NCBI RefSeq assembly: GCF_013344475.1
Contig: NZ_JABUOU010000004.1
Coordinates: 395,286-459,285 of the forward strand
Reading direction: 5' to 3'
Source: Martelella limonii
Lineage (GTDB): Bacteria; Pseudomonadota; Alphaproteobacteria; Rhizobiales; Rhizobiaceae
Length of the DNA stretch: 64,000 nucleotides
How positions within the stretch are numbered: the first letter of the stretch is position 1; each line of letters starts with the position of its first letter. A program made the translations under genes and the position numbers. The notes beneath the pieces are model-generated. The model ran no database searches and was not told where the DNA came from. It saw nothing but the letters and a program-made list of their open reading frames with translations. Below, piece after piece: positions 53,532-62,422 of the stretch.

Positions 53532-55670
53532 ATGCCGAACAAGACGATCAGCGACTGGAAGGCGCTCGCGGAAAAAGAGGCGAAAAAGCCCGCCGAGGAG
53601 CTGACCTGGAACACGCCGGAGGGGATCGCGGTCAAGCCGCTTTATACCGCCGACGATCTTGCCGGCATCGATCATCTCGGCAGCCTTCCGGGCTTTGCCC
53701 CCTTCGTGCGCGGCCCGCGCGCGACGATGTATGCCGGACGGCCCTGGACCATCCGCCAATATGCCGGCTTCTCGACCGCCGAGGAGAGCAACGCCTTCTA
53801 CCGCCGCAATCTCGCCGCAGGCCAGCAGGGCGTTTCCGTCGCCTTCGACCTCGCCACCCATCGCGGCTATGACAGCGACCATCCGCGCGTGGAAGGCGAT
53901 GTCGGCAAGGCGGGGGTGGCGATCGACTCGGTCGAGGACATGAAGATCCTGTTCGACGGCATCCCGCTCGAGACCATCTCGGTGTCGATGACCATGAACG
54001 GCGCGGTGATCCCGATCCTGGCGAGCTTCATCGTCGCCGGCGAAGAACAGGGCGTTTCGCGCGACAAGCTCAGCGGCACCATCCAGAACGATATCCTGAA
54101 GGAGTTCATGGTCCGCAACACCTATATCTATCCGCCCGAACCCTCGATGCGGATCATTGCGGACATCATCGAATATACCGCGACGGAAATGCCGAAATTC
54201 AATTCGATTTCCATTTCCGGCTACCACATCCAGGAGGCCGGATCGACGCTGGTGCAGGAACTTGCCTTTACCCTTGCCGACGGGCGCGAATATGTCCGCG
54301 CGGCGCTGAAGAAGGGGCTCGATGTCGATGCCTTTGCCGGGCGGCTGTCCTTCTTCTTCGCGATCGGCATGAACTTCTTCATGGAGGCCGCCAAGCTGCG
54401 CGCCGCGCGCCTGCTGTGGACGCGGATCATGGAGGAGTTCGAGCCGAAGAAGGCTTCCTCCCTGATGCTGCGCACCCATTGCCAGACGTCCGGCGTGTCG
54501 CTTCAGGAACAGGACCCCTACAACAACGTCATCCGCACAGCCTATGAGGCAATGTCGGCCGCCCTTGGCGGCACGCAGTCGCTGCACACCAATGCGCTTG
54601 ACGAGGCGATGGCGCTGCCGACCGAATTCTCCGCCCGCATCGCCCGCAACACCCAGCTGATCCTGCAGAACGAGACAGGGATTACCAAGGTGGTCGATCC
54701 GCTGGCCGGCTCCTACTATGTCGAGAGCCTCACCAAGGAGCTCGCCGACAAGGCCTGGGCGCTGATCACCGAGATCGAGGCCATGGGCGGCATGACCGCC
54801 GCCGTTGATGCCGGCCTGCCGAAGAAGATGATCGAGGAGGCCGCGACCCGCCGTCAGGCGGCCGTTGACAAGGGGGAGGAGGTGATCGTCGGCGTCAACA
54901 GGTTCAGGCTCGAAAACGAGGAACCGATCGAGACGCTCGACATCGACAATTCCGCCGTCAAGGCCTCCCAGATCCGCCGGATCGAACAGATCCGCCGAAG
55001 CCGCGACAGGAATGCCTGCGAAAGCGCACTGTCCCGCCTTGCCGAGATCGCAAGGACCGGTGAAGGCAATCTCCTGGCCGCAGCGGTGGATGCGGCACGT
55101 GCCCGCGCCACCGTCGGCGAGATTTCGGATGCGATGCGCGACGCCTTCGGAAGCTACGTTGCAACCCCCAAGGTGGTGCGCAATATCTACGGCGAGGCCT
55201 ACAAGGACGACCCGGAATTCGCCATGCTCACCGACCGGCTGAAAACCTATTCGGACGCGAAGGGCAGGACGCCCCGTATTCTCGTCGCCAAGCTCGGCCA
55301 GGACGGGCATGACCGCGGCGCCAAGGTGATCGCCTCTGCATACGGCGATATCGGCTTCGACGTGGTCGCGGGCCCGCTGTTCCAGACGCCCGACGAGGCC
55401 GCCGCCCTGGCGGTCTCCGAAAAGGTCGATATTGTCGGCATGTCATCGCTTGCCGCCGGCCACAGGACGCTCGCCCCGCAGCTCGTCAAGGCGCTGAAGG
55501 CGCGCGGCGCGGACGAAGTGATCGTGGTCGTCGGCGGCGTCATTCCGCGCAAGGATTATGATTACCTGCTCGAAAACGGCGTTGCCGCCGTCTACGGCCC
55601 CGGCACCAATGTGCTCGACTCCGCCAATTCGCTGATCGACCTGCTCGAGGGCAAGAGAAGGAACCGCTAG
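53532..55670 (+). CDS. Methylmalonyl-CoA mutase, single-chain
   Basis: A 712-residue adenosylcobalamin enzyme that isomerises methylmalonyl-CoA to succinyl-CoA. The catalytic TIM barrel (about 40-520) has [54 protein letters not shown], and [19 protein letters not shown]. The C-terminal cobalamin-binding domain has the Asp-X-His-X-X-Gly motif in [15 protein letters not shown] and [10 protein letters not shown]. It is the single-chain large-subunit form, with no separate small subunit. The ATG at 53532 has GGAGAG upstream. Family symbols in use are mcm, scpA and bhbA (rhizobia). Confidence 0.95.
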   Translation: MPNKTISDWKALAEKEAKKPAEELTWNTPEGIAVKPLYTADDLAGIDHLGSLPGFAPFVRGPRATMYAGRPWTIRQYAGFSTAEESNAFYRRNLAAGQQGVSVAFDLATHRGYDSDHPRVEGDVGKAGVAIDSVEDMKILFDGIPLETISVSMTMNGAVIPILASFIVAGEEQGVSRDKLSGTIQNDILKEFMVRNTYIYPPEPSMRIIADIIEYTATEMPKFNSISISGYHIQEAGSTLVQELAFTLADGREYVRAALKKGLDVDAFAGRLSFFFAIGMNFFMEAAKLRAARLLWTRIMEEFEPKKASSLMLRTHCQTSGVSLQEQDPYNNVIRTAYEAMSAALGGTQSLHTNALDEAMALPTEFSARIARNTQLILQNETGITKVVDPLAGSYYVESLTKELADKAWALITEIEAMGGMTAAVDAGLPKKMIEEAATRRQAAVDKGEEVIVGVNRFRLENEEPIETLDIDNSAVKASQIRRIEQIRRSRDRNACESALSRLAEIARTGEGNLLAAAVDAARARATVGEISDAMRDAFGSYVATPKVVRNIYGEAYKDDPEFAMLTDRLKTYSDAKGRTPRILVAKLGQDGHDRGAKVIASAYGDIGFDVVAGPLFQTPDEAAALAVSEKVDIVGMSSLAAGHRTLAPQLVKALKARGADEVIVVVGGVIPRKDYDYLLENGVAAVYGPGTNVLDSANSLIDLLEGKRRNR

Positions 55671-55671
55671 C

Positions 55672-56073
55672 ATGATCAAGGGCCTCAACCACGTCGCCAT
55701 CGCCGTGACGGATCTTGCCGAAGCCGCCGCACGCTATCAGGCGCTCGGCGCGACAGTGTCCGCCCCTCAGGACCTGCCGGAGCATGGCGTCACCGTGGTC
55801 TTCATCACCCTCGACAACACCAAGATCGAGCTGTTGCACCCCCTTGGCGAGGCCTCTCCGATCGCAAGCTTTCTCGACAGGAACCCGAGCGGCGGCATTC
55901 ACCATCTCTGCTTGGAGGTTGACGATATTGCGGACGCTGCGGAAAAACTCGGCGAAAGCGGCATCCGCGTTCTCGGCGACGGCAAGCCAAAGACCGGCGC
56001 CCACGGCAAACCGGTCCTCTTCGCCCATCCCAAGGATTTTCAGGGAGCGCTGATCGAGTTCGAAGAGGAATAA
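55672..56073 (+). CDS. mce: Methylmalonyl-CoA epimerase
   Basis: A 133-residue vicinal-oxygen-chelate (glyoxalase-fold) enzyme that converts (S)- to (R)-methylmalonyl-CoA between PccAB and the mutase. Metal ligands are in LNHVAIAVTDL (His), ELLHPLGE and GIHHLCLEVDDI (His), and the last in LIEFEEE. The start lies one base after the mutase stop, so it is coupled. Together with pccA, pccB and mcm it completes the propionyl-CoA to succinyl-CoA path used for odd-chain, branched-chain and propionate carbon. Confidence 0.94.
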   Translation: MIKGLNHVAIAVTDLAEAAARYQALGATVSAPQDLPEHGVTVVFITLDNTKIELLHPLGEASPIASFLDRNPSGGIHHLCLEVDDIADAAEKLGESGIRVLGDGKPKTGAHGKPVLFAHPKDFQGALIEFEEE

Positions 56074-56169
56074 ATTCCTGGCTTCCCCGTGGTATCTCCC
56101 GGCATATCATCGCTCCGGTAAAACCGCAGCGGAAGCGGGCACCTTGCTGCTGAACGCGCCGCACAGCCC

Positions 56170-56321
56170 CCCAATCTTCTCGCCCCGGAGGGGAGAGATG
56201 TCGCGACAGCGACAGTGAGGGGGGAGTATCTCCCCTCGAACGCACACGCGATTTGAAACGCTGCGCCACCCTCACTGCCCCTTTCGGGGCATCTCTCCCG
56301 CCAGCGGGAGAGAGTATTGGG
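56170..56321. repeat. 152-bp intergenic element with terminal inverted repeats
   Basis: The element begins CCCAAT (56170-56175) and ends ATTGGG (56316-56321). Internally a left arm (TCTCGCCCCGGAGGGGAGAG, then GATGTCGCGACAGCGACAGTGAGG) is matched by a right arm (CCCTCACTGCCCCTTTCGGGG, then CATCTCTCCC and CGGGAGAGA). It has no open reading frame. The layout resembles rhizobial RIME/REP-type or MITE-like elements. It lies between convergent mce and garR, where it may also act as a bidirectional terminator. Confidence 0.65.
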
Positions 56322-56396
56322 AGCTATGCGGCGCGGTGACACCGCTGCAGCCTCCGAATTCAGCGCGCCCGATGGAACAGAGCGTAGGCGAAAGCC

Positions 56397-57266
56397 TCAA
56401 TCCCCGGCCAGCGCCTCCAGCGTGCGGATCAGCGCCGAATTGTCGAGTTCGCCGTCACCGCGGGCGATCGCCGCATTCATCAACTGCTCGGTGGAGGCGG
56501 CGTTCGGCAGCGACAGGCCGATCTCGCGGGCGGCGTTGACGACGAGCGACATGTCCTTCCTCTGAAGCCGCATGCTGAAGCCGGGCTCGAAGGTGCGGTT
56601 GAGCATCCGCTCGCCGTGGATCTTCAGGATCGGCGAACCGGCAAAGCCGCCCATCAGCGCCTCGCGCACCTTGGCAGGGTCCGCGCCCGCCTTCTTGGCA
56701 AACAGCAGCGCCTCGGAAACGGCCTCGACCGTGAGGCCCACGACGATCTGGTTGGCAAGCTTGGCGGTCTGGCCGTCGCCAACCGGGCCGATATGGGTGA
56801 TGGTCTTGCCCATGGCCTCGAACAGCGGCTTGCCGCGGGCAAAATCGTCGTCCGATCCGCCGACCATGATCGTCAGCGTCGCGTTCTTTGCGCCGATATC
56901 GCCGCCGGAAACCGGCGCGTCGAGATAGCCGCAGCCGATCGCGGCGAGCCTTTCGGCGAAATCCCGCGTCGCCATTGGCGAGATCGTGCTCATGTCGATC
57001 ACCATTTTGCCCTTTGACAGGCCATGAACCGCGCCCTGTTCGCCGAACAGCACTTCTTCGACATCCGGCGTGTCGGAAACGATGGTGATCACGATCTCGG
57101 CGGCTTCTGCCACCGCCTTCGGGCTATCGCAGGCGGTGGCGCCTTTCTCGATCAGGAATTCCGACACCGGCTTGACGCGGTTGATGAAAAGTTCATGGCC
57201 GGCGTCGATCAGGTTGGCCGCCATCGGCCGTCCCATCAGTCCAAGTCCGATAAATCCGATTTTCAT
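56397..57266 (-). CDS. 3-hydroxyisobutyrate/tartronate-semialdehyde dehydrogenase family protein
   Basis: A 289-residue NAD(P)-dependent beta-hydroxyacid dehydrogenase. The nucleotide site is KIGFIGLGLMGRPMAANL at the N-terminus. YLDAPVSGGDIGAKNATL binds substrate, the catalytic lysine is in GDGQTAKLANQI, and the C-terminal EPGFSMRLQRKDMSLV is the segment common in GarR-type 2-hydroxy-3-oxopropionate reductases. It could be GarR (glyoxylate/glycerate), or MmsB (valine catabolism, which would fit the adjacent propionate operon). The sequence favours GarR slightly. It is a single gene. Confidence 0.85.
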   Translation of the reverse strand: MKIGFIGLGLMGRPMAANLIDAGHELFINRVKPVSEFLIEKGATACDSPKAVAEAAEIVITIVSDTPDVEEVLFGEQGAVHGLSKGKMVIDMSTISPMATRDFAERLAAIGCGYLDAPVSGGDIGAKNATLTIMVGGSDDDFARGKPLFEAMGKTITHIGPVGDGQTAKLANQIVVGLTVEAVSEALLFAKKAGADPAKVREALMGGFAGSPILKIHGERMLNRTFEPGFSMRLQRKDMSLVVNAAREIGLSLPNAASTEQLMNAAIARGDGELDNSALIRTLEALAGD

Positions 57267-57515
57267 GAAATGGCTCCTTCACATCAGTCTGGCACGGTGC
57301 TGCTGGCTCTATACCATGCCGGCCACAAGGGTGGCGATTTTTTGGCCGTGGGGAAGCCTCGAAGCGGAACGCGCAAACAAACCGGGCGTTATGGCGGAAG
57401 TTCGAACATAATTTTCTAACCAGAGCACGATAGGGCGAACAGTTTTCTTGGCGCAATATCGCCGCATTTTCTAATCTCCGCCCAGACATTTCCACTCAGC
57501 AGATTGGCTCAGCTC

Positions 57516-58514
57516 ATGAAGAAGACCATCCTCGCCGCAATCGGCGCAGCCCTGATTTTCACCGCACCGGCCAAGGCCGAGCAGGTGGAAATCCTCAACG
57601 TTTCCTATGATATCGCCCGCGAACTCTACGCGGCGATCAACCCGGCCTTTGCCGAATACTGGAAGGCCGAAACTGGCGACGATGTCGAGATCAAGCAGTC
57701 GCATGCCGGCTCCTCCAAGCAGGCGCGCGCCATCCTGCAGGGGCTGAAGGCCGACCTCGTCACCTTCAACCAGGTGCTCGACGTCCAGATCCTCGCCGAC
57801 AAGGGTTTTGTCGCGGCCGACTGGCAGCAGGCGCTGCCGAACAATGCCTCGCCCTATTATTCGCTGCCGGCCTTCCTGGTACGCAAGGGCAATCCGAAGG
57901 GCATCAAGGACTGGAACGATCTCGCCGCCGAAGGCGTGGAACTCGTCTTCCCGAACCCGAAGACTTCCGGCAATGGCCGCTACACCTATCTGGCCGCCTA
58001 TGGCTACGCCCTTGAACAGTTTGGCGGCGATGAAGAGAAGGCCCGTGAATTCGTCGGCGATTTCCTCGGCAATGTTGCCGTGTTCGACACCGGCGGCCGT
58101 GGCGCCACCACCACCTTCATCGAACGCGGCATCGGCGATGTGCTGATCACCTTCGAGGCGGAAGTCGAGAACATCCGCGCCGAATATGGCGAAGACGACT
58201 ATGAGCGCGTTGTGCCCTCCATGTCGCTGCTCGCCGAATTCCCGGTCGCCGTCGTCGACAAGGTCGCCAAGGAACGCGGCACGGAAGAGGTATCCAAGGC
58301 CTATCTCGAATTCCTCTATACCAAGGAAGGCCAGGAGATCGTCGCCTCGTTCAACAACCGCGTCCACAACGAGGAAGTGAAGGCCGAATATGCCGACAAG
58401 TTCCCCGAAGTGAAGCTGATCACCGTCGAAGACGTGTTCGGCGGCTGGGAAGCGGCCAACGAGACCCACTTCGCCGATGGCGGCGTTCTGGACCAGATCC
58501 AGTCGAAGCGGTAA
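57516..58514 (+). CDS. sbp: Sulfate ABC transporter periplasmic binding protein
   Basis: A 332-residue secreted protein. The signal peptide is MKKTILAAIGAALIFTAPAK with cleavage near AKA-EQ. Sbp/CysP features are LNVSYDIARELYAAINPAF at the start, HAGSSKQARAILQGLKADLV for sulfate binding, LVFPNPKTSGNGRYTYLAAY, and DTGGRGATTTFIERGIGDV; the C-terminus has VEDVFGGWEAANETHFADGG. It delivers sulfate to CysTW. I chose ATG 57516; an earlier TTG in frame lacks support. A strong hairpin and a repeat separate it from cysT, so it is made at a higher level than the membrane genes, probably. Confidence 0.93.
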   Translation: MKKTILAAIGAALIFTAPAKAEQVEILNVSYDIARELYAAINPAFAEYWKAETGDDVEIKQSHAGSSKQARAILQGLKADLVTFNQVLDVQILADKGFVAADWQQALPNNASPYYSLPAFLVRKGNPKGIKDWNDLAAEGVELVFPNPKTSGNGRYTYLAAYGYALEQFGGDEEKAREFVGDFLGNVAVFDTGGRGATTTFIERGIGDVLITFEAEVENIRAEYGEDDYERVVPSMSLLAEFPVAVVDKVAKERGTEEVSKAYLEFLYTKEGQEIVASFNNRVHNEEVKAEYADKFPEVKLITVEDVFGGWEAANETHFADGGVLDQIQSKR

Positions 58515-58533
58515 TCGCGACAATCGAGCAAGT

Positions 58534-58566
58534 GCCGCCTGCCCTGAGGAAGGGCGGGCGGCTTTC
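58534..58566 (+). terminator. Terminator or attenuator between sbp and cysT
   Basis: GCCGCCTGCCCT (58534-58545), loop GAGGA and AGGGCGGGCGGC (58551-58562) form a 12-bp stem with one G-U pair, followed by TTTCCC. It begins about 20 bases after the sbp stop. Confidence 0.7.
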
Positions 58567-58608
58567 CCGTTCCGTTGGGTTTGGCACAAGGCGCGCCTCA
58601 CTCTCAGC

Positions 58609-58688
58609 GTCACCCTCGGGCTTGACCCGAGGGTCCAGGCAAGGCTTTCCGAGTGGCCTGGATGCTCGGGTCAAGCCCGAGCATGACA
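58609..58688. repeat. Paired-palindrome intergenic repeat, copy 3
   Basis: GTCACCCTCGGGCTTGACC/CGAGGGTCCAGG (58609-58640) and the dyad GCTCGGGTCAAGCCCGAGC (58663-58681), with TGGAT and ATGAC flanks. It is the only copy located inside a same-strand gene cluster, between sbp and cysT. Confidence 0.8.
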
Positions 58689-58846
58689 CTTCGAGGGGTG
58701 AGGTTTTCGGACAACTGAACCGTCTGCGGCGCATTTCGCTTCGGTGAAGCCTCCACGGAACGCACCGCGCGCCCGGCACCAAACAAAACCCGTGCTCCGC
58801 GCGAAGAGAATTGCTATAGCCACCGGCATCACCGCATAGGGCCATC

Positions 58847-59704
58847 ATGACGTTCATCATGTCGACAGCTTCACGACGCGCCAATCGCAGCGTCATGCCT
58901 AGGTTCGGGCTGACGCTCGGGACCACGCTGCTTTTCGTCGCCCTGATCATCCTGCTGCCGCTGTCGGCGTTGTTCTGGCAGCTTGGCCAGCTCGGCTTTG
59001 CGGAATACTGGCAGATCATCACCAATCCGCGCACGCTGGCGGCCTTTCGAGTGACGATCTCGGCCGCGGCGCTTGCCACCGTGTTCAACGCCTGTTTCGG
59101 CCTGCTGCTCGCCTGGGTGATCGTGCGCTACACCTTCCCCGGCAAGCGCCTGCTCGATGCGCTGATCGATCTGCCCTTCGCGCTGCCGACCGCCGTTGCC
59201 GGCATCGCGCTGGTGGCGCTTTACGACCGCAATGGCTGGATGGGCATGCTGCTGTCAGAATTCGGCATCAAGGTTGCCTATACCTGGTGGGGCATAGCAC
59301 TGGCGATGACGTTTACCTCCGTGCCCTTCGGCGTGCGCACCGTCCAGCCGGTGATGGAAAGCCTGAGCCACGATCTGGAGGAGGCCGCGCAGACGCTCGG
59401 CGCCACCGATTTCCAGGTGTTCCGCCATATCGTGTTTCCGCAGCTGTTTCCGAGCTTCATCATGGGCGCCTCACTCGCCTTTGCCCGCTCGCTCGGCGAG
59501 TTCGGCGCGGTCATTTTCATTGCCGGCAACATGCCCTTCAAGACCGAGATCGCCTCGCTGCTGATCATGATCCGACTTGATGAATATGATTTCCCTGCCG
59601 CAAGCGCGATCGCCGGCACGGTGCTGGCGCTGGCGCTTGCCGTGCTGATCCTCGCCAACATCGCCCAGAACCGCGCGGCGAAATATATGAGGAGGGGTGC
59701 GTAA
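58847..59704 (+). CDS. cysT: Sulfate ABC transporter permease CysT
   Basis: A 285-residue inner-membrane permease (binding-protein-dependent type) with six helices. Typical segments are ALIDLPFALPTAVAGIAL, HDLEEAAQTLGATDFQVFRHIVFPQLFPS (the EAA loop contacting CysA, split here as EEAAQTLGAT and PQLFPSFI), and SLGEFGAVIFIAGNMPFKTE. The start is not well supported; ATG codons at 58847 and 58859 are both near the N-terminus. About 330 bases with a terminator and repeat separate it from sbp, so a separate promoter is likely; a TATAGC at 58816-58821 is a weak -10 candidate. Confidence 0.9.
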   Translation: MTFIMSTASRRANRSVMPRFGLTLGTTLLFVALIILLPLSALFWQLGQLGFAEYWQIITNPRTLAAFRVTISAAALATVFNACFGLLLAWVIVRYTFPGKRLLDALIDLPFALPTAVAGIALVALYDRNGWMGMLLSEFGIKVAYTWWGIALAMTFTSVPFGVRTVQPVMESLSHDLEEAAQTLGATDFQVFRHIVFPQLFPSFIMGASLAFARSLGEFGAVIFIAGNMPFKTEIASLLIMIRLDEYDFPAASAIAGTVLALALAVLILANIAQNRAAKYMRRGA

Positions 59705-59705
59705 C

Positions 59706-60542
59706 ATGGCCCATCCGCAAGTCGCCGCCCTGATGCGAAAGCGCCGGATGAAACGCGCCGCGCTGGTGCTCGTCGCCGTCGCCTTCGCCGCCCTCATCAT
59801 GGGGCTTCCAAGCCTTGCGATCTTCGTGCGCGCCTTTGCCGAAGGCGTCGGCGTATACACCTCCGCCATCATCGAGCCGGAAACGCTGCATGCGATCAAG
59901 CTCACCGTGATCACGGCGCTGATCGCGCTGCCGGTCAACATCGCCTTCGGGATTTGCGCCGCCTGGGCGGTCACGCGGTTCCGCTTTCCCGGCCGCCGGG
60001 TGCTGATCACCATCATCGAGCTGCCGTTCTCGATCTCGCCGATCGTCGCAGGTCTCTGCTATCTGCTGGTCTACGGCTCCACCGGGCTCGTCGGCAGCTA
60101 CGCCGATCAATACGGCATCCAGCTGATGTTCAACCTCACCGGCATCGTGCTGGTGTCGCTGTTCGTCACCTGCCCCTTCGTCGCCCGCGAGGTGATCCCG
60201 CTGATGGAGGTTGCAGGCCGCGACCAGGAAGAGGCCGCGCTGACGCTCGGCGCCAATGGCTGGCAGACCTTTTTCCACGTCACCCTGCCCAATATCCGCT
60301 GGGCGCTGCTCTATGGCGCGATCCTGGCGAATGCGCGGGTGATCGGCGAATTCGGCGCGGTCAGTGTCGTCTCCGGCAATATTCGCGGCGAGACCATGAC
60401 GCTGCCGCTGCAGGTGCAACTGCTCTATGATGATTACAACGTCGCCGGCGCCTTTGCTGCCGCCACCATTTTGACGGTGATTGCCGTGATCACGCTGATC
60501 CTGAGGTCGGTGATTGAATCGCGCCACCCGAACGCGCACTGA
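59706..60542 (+). CDS. cysW: Sulfate ABC transporter permease CysW
   Basis: A 278-residue six-helix permease, partner of CysT. Segments are LPSLAIFVRAFAEGVG, FRFPGRRVLITIIELPFSI, the EAA loop REVIPLMEVAGRDQEEAALTLGA (cited in parts), ANARVIGEFGAVSVVSGNI, and a C-terminal LQVQLLYDDYNVAGAFAAAT. The ATG at 59706 has GAGGAGGGG directly upstream and begins one base after the cysT stop. It is followed 12 bases later by cysA. Confidence 0.91.
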   Translation: MAHPQVAALMRKRRMKRAALVLVAVAFAALIMGLPSLAIFVRAFAEGVGVYTSAIIEPETLHAIKLTVITALIALPVNIAFGICAAWAVTRFRFPGRRVLITIIELPFSISPIVAGLCYLLVYGSTGLVGSYADQYGIQLMFNLTGIVLVSLFVTCPFVAREVIPLMEVAGRDQEEAALTLGANGWQTFFHVTLPNIRWALLYGAILANARVIGEFGAVSVVSGNIRGETMTLPLQVQLLYDDYNVAGAFAAATILTVIAVITLILRSVIESRHPNAH

Positions 60543-60554
60543 GAAAGACCGGAC

Positions 60555-61307
60555 ATGGCCCTCACAGTCGAAAACATCTCCAAATCCTATGACCGGACCC
60601 GCGTGCTCGACGGCGTCAATCTCGATATCCGTCCGGGCGAGTTCGTGGCCCTTCTCGGCCCCTCCGGCTCCGGCAAGACCACGCTTCTGCGGATCATCGC
60701 GGGCCTGCAATTTGCCGAGGAAGGCCGGCTCCTGATGGAGGGCGAGGACATTACCGGGCTTGAGGCGCGGCTTCGCCGCTTCGGCATGGTGTTCCAGAGC
60801 TACGCACTGTTCGAGCACAAGACGGTTGCCGAAAACACCGCCTTCGGGCTGAAGGTGCGCCCGCGCGCCACGCGGCCGTCACGCGAGGAGATCGGCAAGC
60901 GGGTGCGGGACCTTTTGGAAATGGCGGAGATCGGCCATCTTTCCGAGCGCTACCCGTCGCAGCTCTCAGGCGGCCAGCGCCAGCGCGTGGCGCTTGCCCG
61001 GGCACTGGCAATCGAGCCGCGGCTTCTGCTGCTCGACGAGCCCTTCAGCGCGCTCGACACCAAGATCCGCAAGGGGCTGCGGGGTGCGCTCCGCGACCTG
61101 CAGAAGCGCGTCGGCATTTCCGCCATTCTGGTGACGCATGATCAGGAGGAAGCCTTCGAGATCGCCGACCGGATCGCGGTGATGTCGGAGGGCCATATCG
61201 AACAGTTCGGCACGGCGGAAGAATTGCTGCGCACGCCCGCAACGCCCTTCGTTGCGGAATTCCTGGAAGGCATGGCGCATTACCAGAACCAGGGCGCCGG
61301 CATCTGA
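60555..61307 (+). CDS. cysA: Sulfate ABC transporter ATP-binding protein, lacking the C-terminal regulatory domain
   Basis: A 250-residue ATPase. Walker A is LLGPSGSGKTTLLR, Q-loop FGMVFQSYALFEH, signature LSGGQRQRVALARAL, Walker B LLLLDEPFSALD and switch His in LVTHDQEEAFEIADR. Usual CysA proteins are about 340-365 residues and carry a TOBE-like C-terminal domain; this one stops about 20 residues after the ATPase core (EFLEGMAHYQNQGAGI). Either a short-form subfamily or a truncated gene. The flanking DNA shows a normal stop and no obvious remnant of the missing domain before rcnA at 61313. Confidence 0.9.
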   Translation: MALTVENISKSYDRTRVLDGVNLDIRPGEFVALLGPSGSGKTTLLRIIAGLQFAEEGRLLMEGEDITGLEARLRRFGMVFQSYALFEHKTVAENTAFGLKVRPRATRPSREEIGKRVRDLLEMAEIGHLSERYPSQLSGGQRQRVALARALAIEPRLLLLDEPFSALDTKIRKGLRGALRDLQKRVGISAILVTHDQEEAFEIADRIAVMSEGHIEQFGTAEELLRTPATPFVAEFLEGMAHYQNQGAGI

Positions 61308-61312
61308 TCGGA

Positions 61313-62422
61313 TCAGCCCGTCATCGAAGCCGCAAACAGGGTGAGCCCCAGAAGCGTGACCAGAAGCGCGCCGCCGATCTCGATCCCATAGCCGATCCGT
61401 GTCGCCCGCTTGGAGCCGCGCCCGGCGAGCCTGACGGCAAGCCCTTTGGCCGAAACCGCGATGATGGCAAGCACCGAGACGGTGATCGCCGTTCCGATCG
61501 CCATAGCGAAGACCGAGGCGATGCCGCCGAGGATCAGGCCGTTCAAAAGCGCGAAGGTGAGCACGATCAGCGCGCCGGAGCAGGGCCGCATGCCGATTGC
61601 CAGCACGGCCGAACCCGCGCCCTTCCAGTCGAACTCCTTGCCGCCCAGATCCTTCGGCTCCGGCATATGCACATGACCGCAACCGCAATCGGGACCGTGC
61701 ACATGGTGGTCGTCATGGTGTTGATGTTCATGCCGGTGGTCATGCGCGTGGTCATGCGCGGCGTGATGATGATGTCCGTGATCGTGACCATGCTCATGGC
61801 TATGGCCGTGCCCATGAGCGTGACCAAGATCATGGGCATCGCCGTGCCCGTGAACATGATGATGGCCGTTGCCACGGAAGATCGCGCGGGTCTTGGTGTA
61901 GAGCAGCCATAAGCCGAAGCCGGCAATCAGCAGGAAACTCGCCCGCTCCATGAACAGCGTCGCATCCCGCATCGAGACGGACGTGCCGCGCAGGAACAGA
62001 TAGGCAGCCCCCACCAGCACCACCGCCGTCACGCCCTGCGCCAGCGAGGCCACGAACGAGATCGCGATGCCGCGCTTCAGCTCGGTTTCGTTCGCGATCA
62101 TGTAGGAGGAGATCACCGCCTTGCCGTGGCCGGGGCCTGCGGCATGAAACACGCCGTAGGCGAAGGAGAGGCCCACAAGGCCCAGCACCTTCACCGGATC
62201 GTCCTTCATCGCCTTCAGCGCGGCCGTCAGCGCGCGGTAGAATTCCTGCTGGTACTGATTGATCGTCATCAGCAGCGATTGCAGCGGACCGAAGGATGAG
62301 GAAAAGGACGGCTCGGAAGAGCCGATGCCGAGGGGAGAGGCGGAGAAGGATTTATCGTTCAGGCCAAAGGCCAGGAAAGCCAGAAGCGCCAGCAGCAGAA
62401 GCAGCGCAAGCGGCCGGATCAT
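61313..62422 (-). CDS. RcnA-like nickel/cobalt exporter with His-rich loop
   Basis: A 369-residue inner-membrane protein with about six helices. The first half carries GVFHAAGPGHGKAVISSYM, the HX-type motif of nickel/cobalt transporters. A cytoplasmic or periplasmic loop (about 185-255) has some 30 histidines in roughly 70 residues, presumably a metal buffer. The second half has AIGMRPCSGALIVLTFAL. RcnA-type proteins export Ni2+ and Co2+. The ATG at 62420-62422 overlaps the DUF1007 stop (ATGA); an ATG three codons earlier at 62431 is possible. Ligand and direction are inferred from family. Confidence 0.87.
   Translation of the reverse strand: MIRPLALLLLLALLAFLAFGLNDKSFSASPLGIGSSEPSFSSSFGPLQSLLMTINQYQQEFYRALTAALKAMKDDPVKVLGLVGLSFAYGVFHAAGPGHGKAVISSYMIANETELKRGIAISFVASLAQGVTAVVLVGAAYLFLRGTSVSMRDATLFMERASFLLIAGFGLWLLYTKTRAIFRGNGHHHVHGHGDAHDLGHAHGHGHSHEHGHDHGHHHHAAHDHAHDHRHEHQHHDDHHVHGPDCGCGHVHMPEPKDLGGKEFDWKGAGSAVLAIGMRPCSGALIVLTFALLNGLILGGIASVFAMAIGTAITVSVLAIIAVSAKGLAVRLAGRGSKRATRIGYGIEIGGALLVTLLGLTLFAASMTG

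Noticed and set aside
51417-55310. A very long open frame antisense to pccA and mcm
   Set aside because: It is opposite two certain genes. GC-rich codon bias opens the complementary frame; its translation is low-complexity with no domain or ribosome site.
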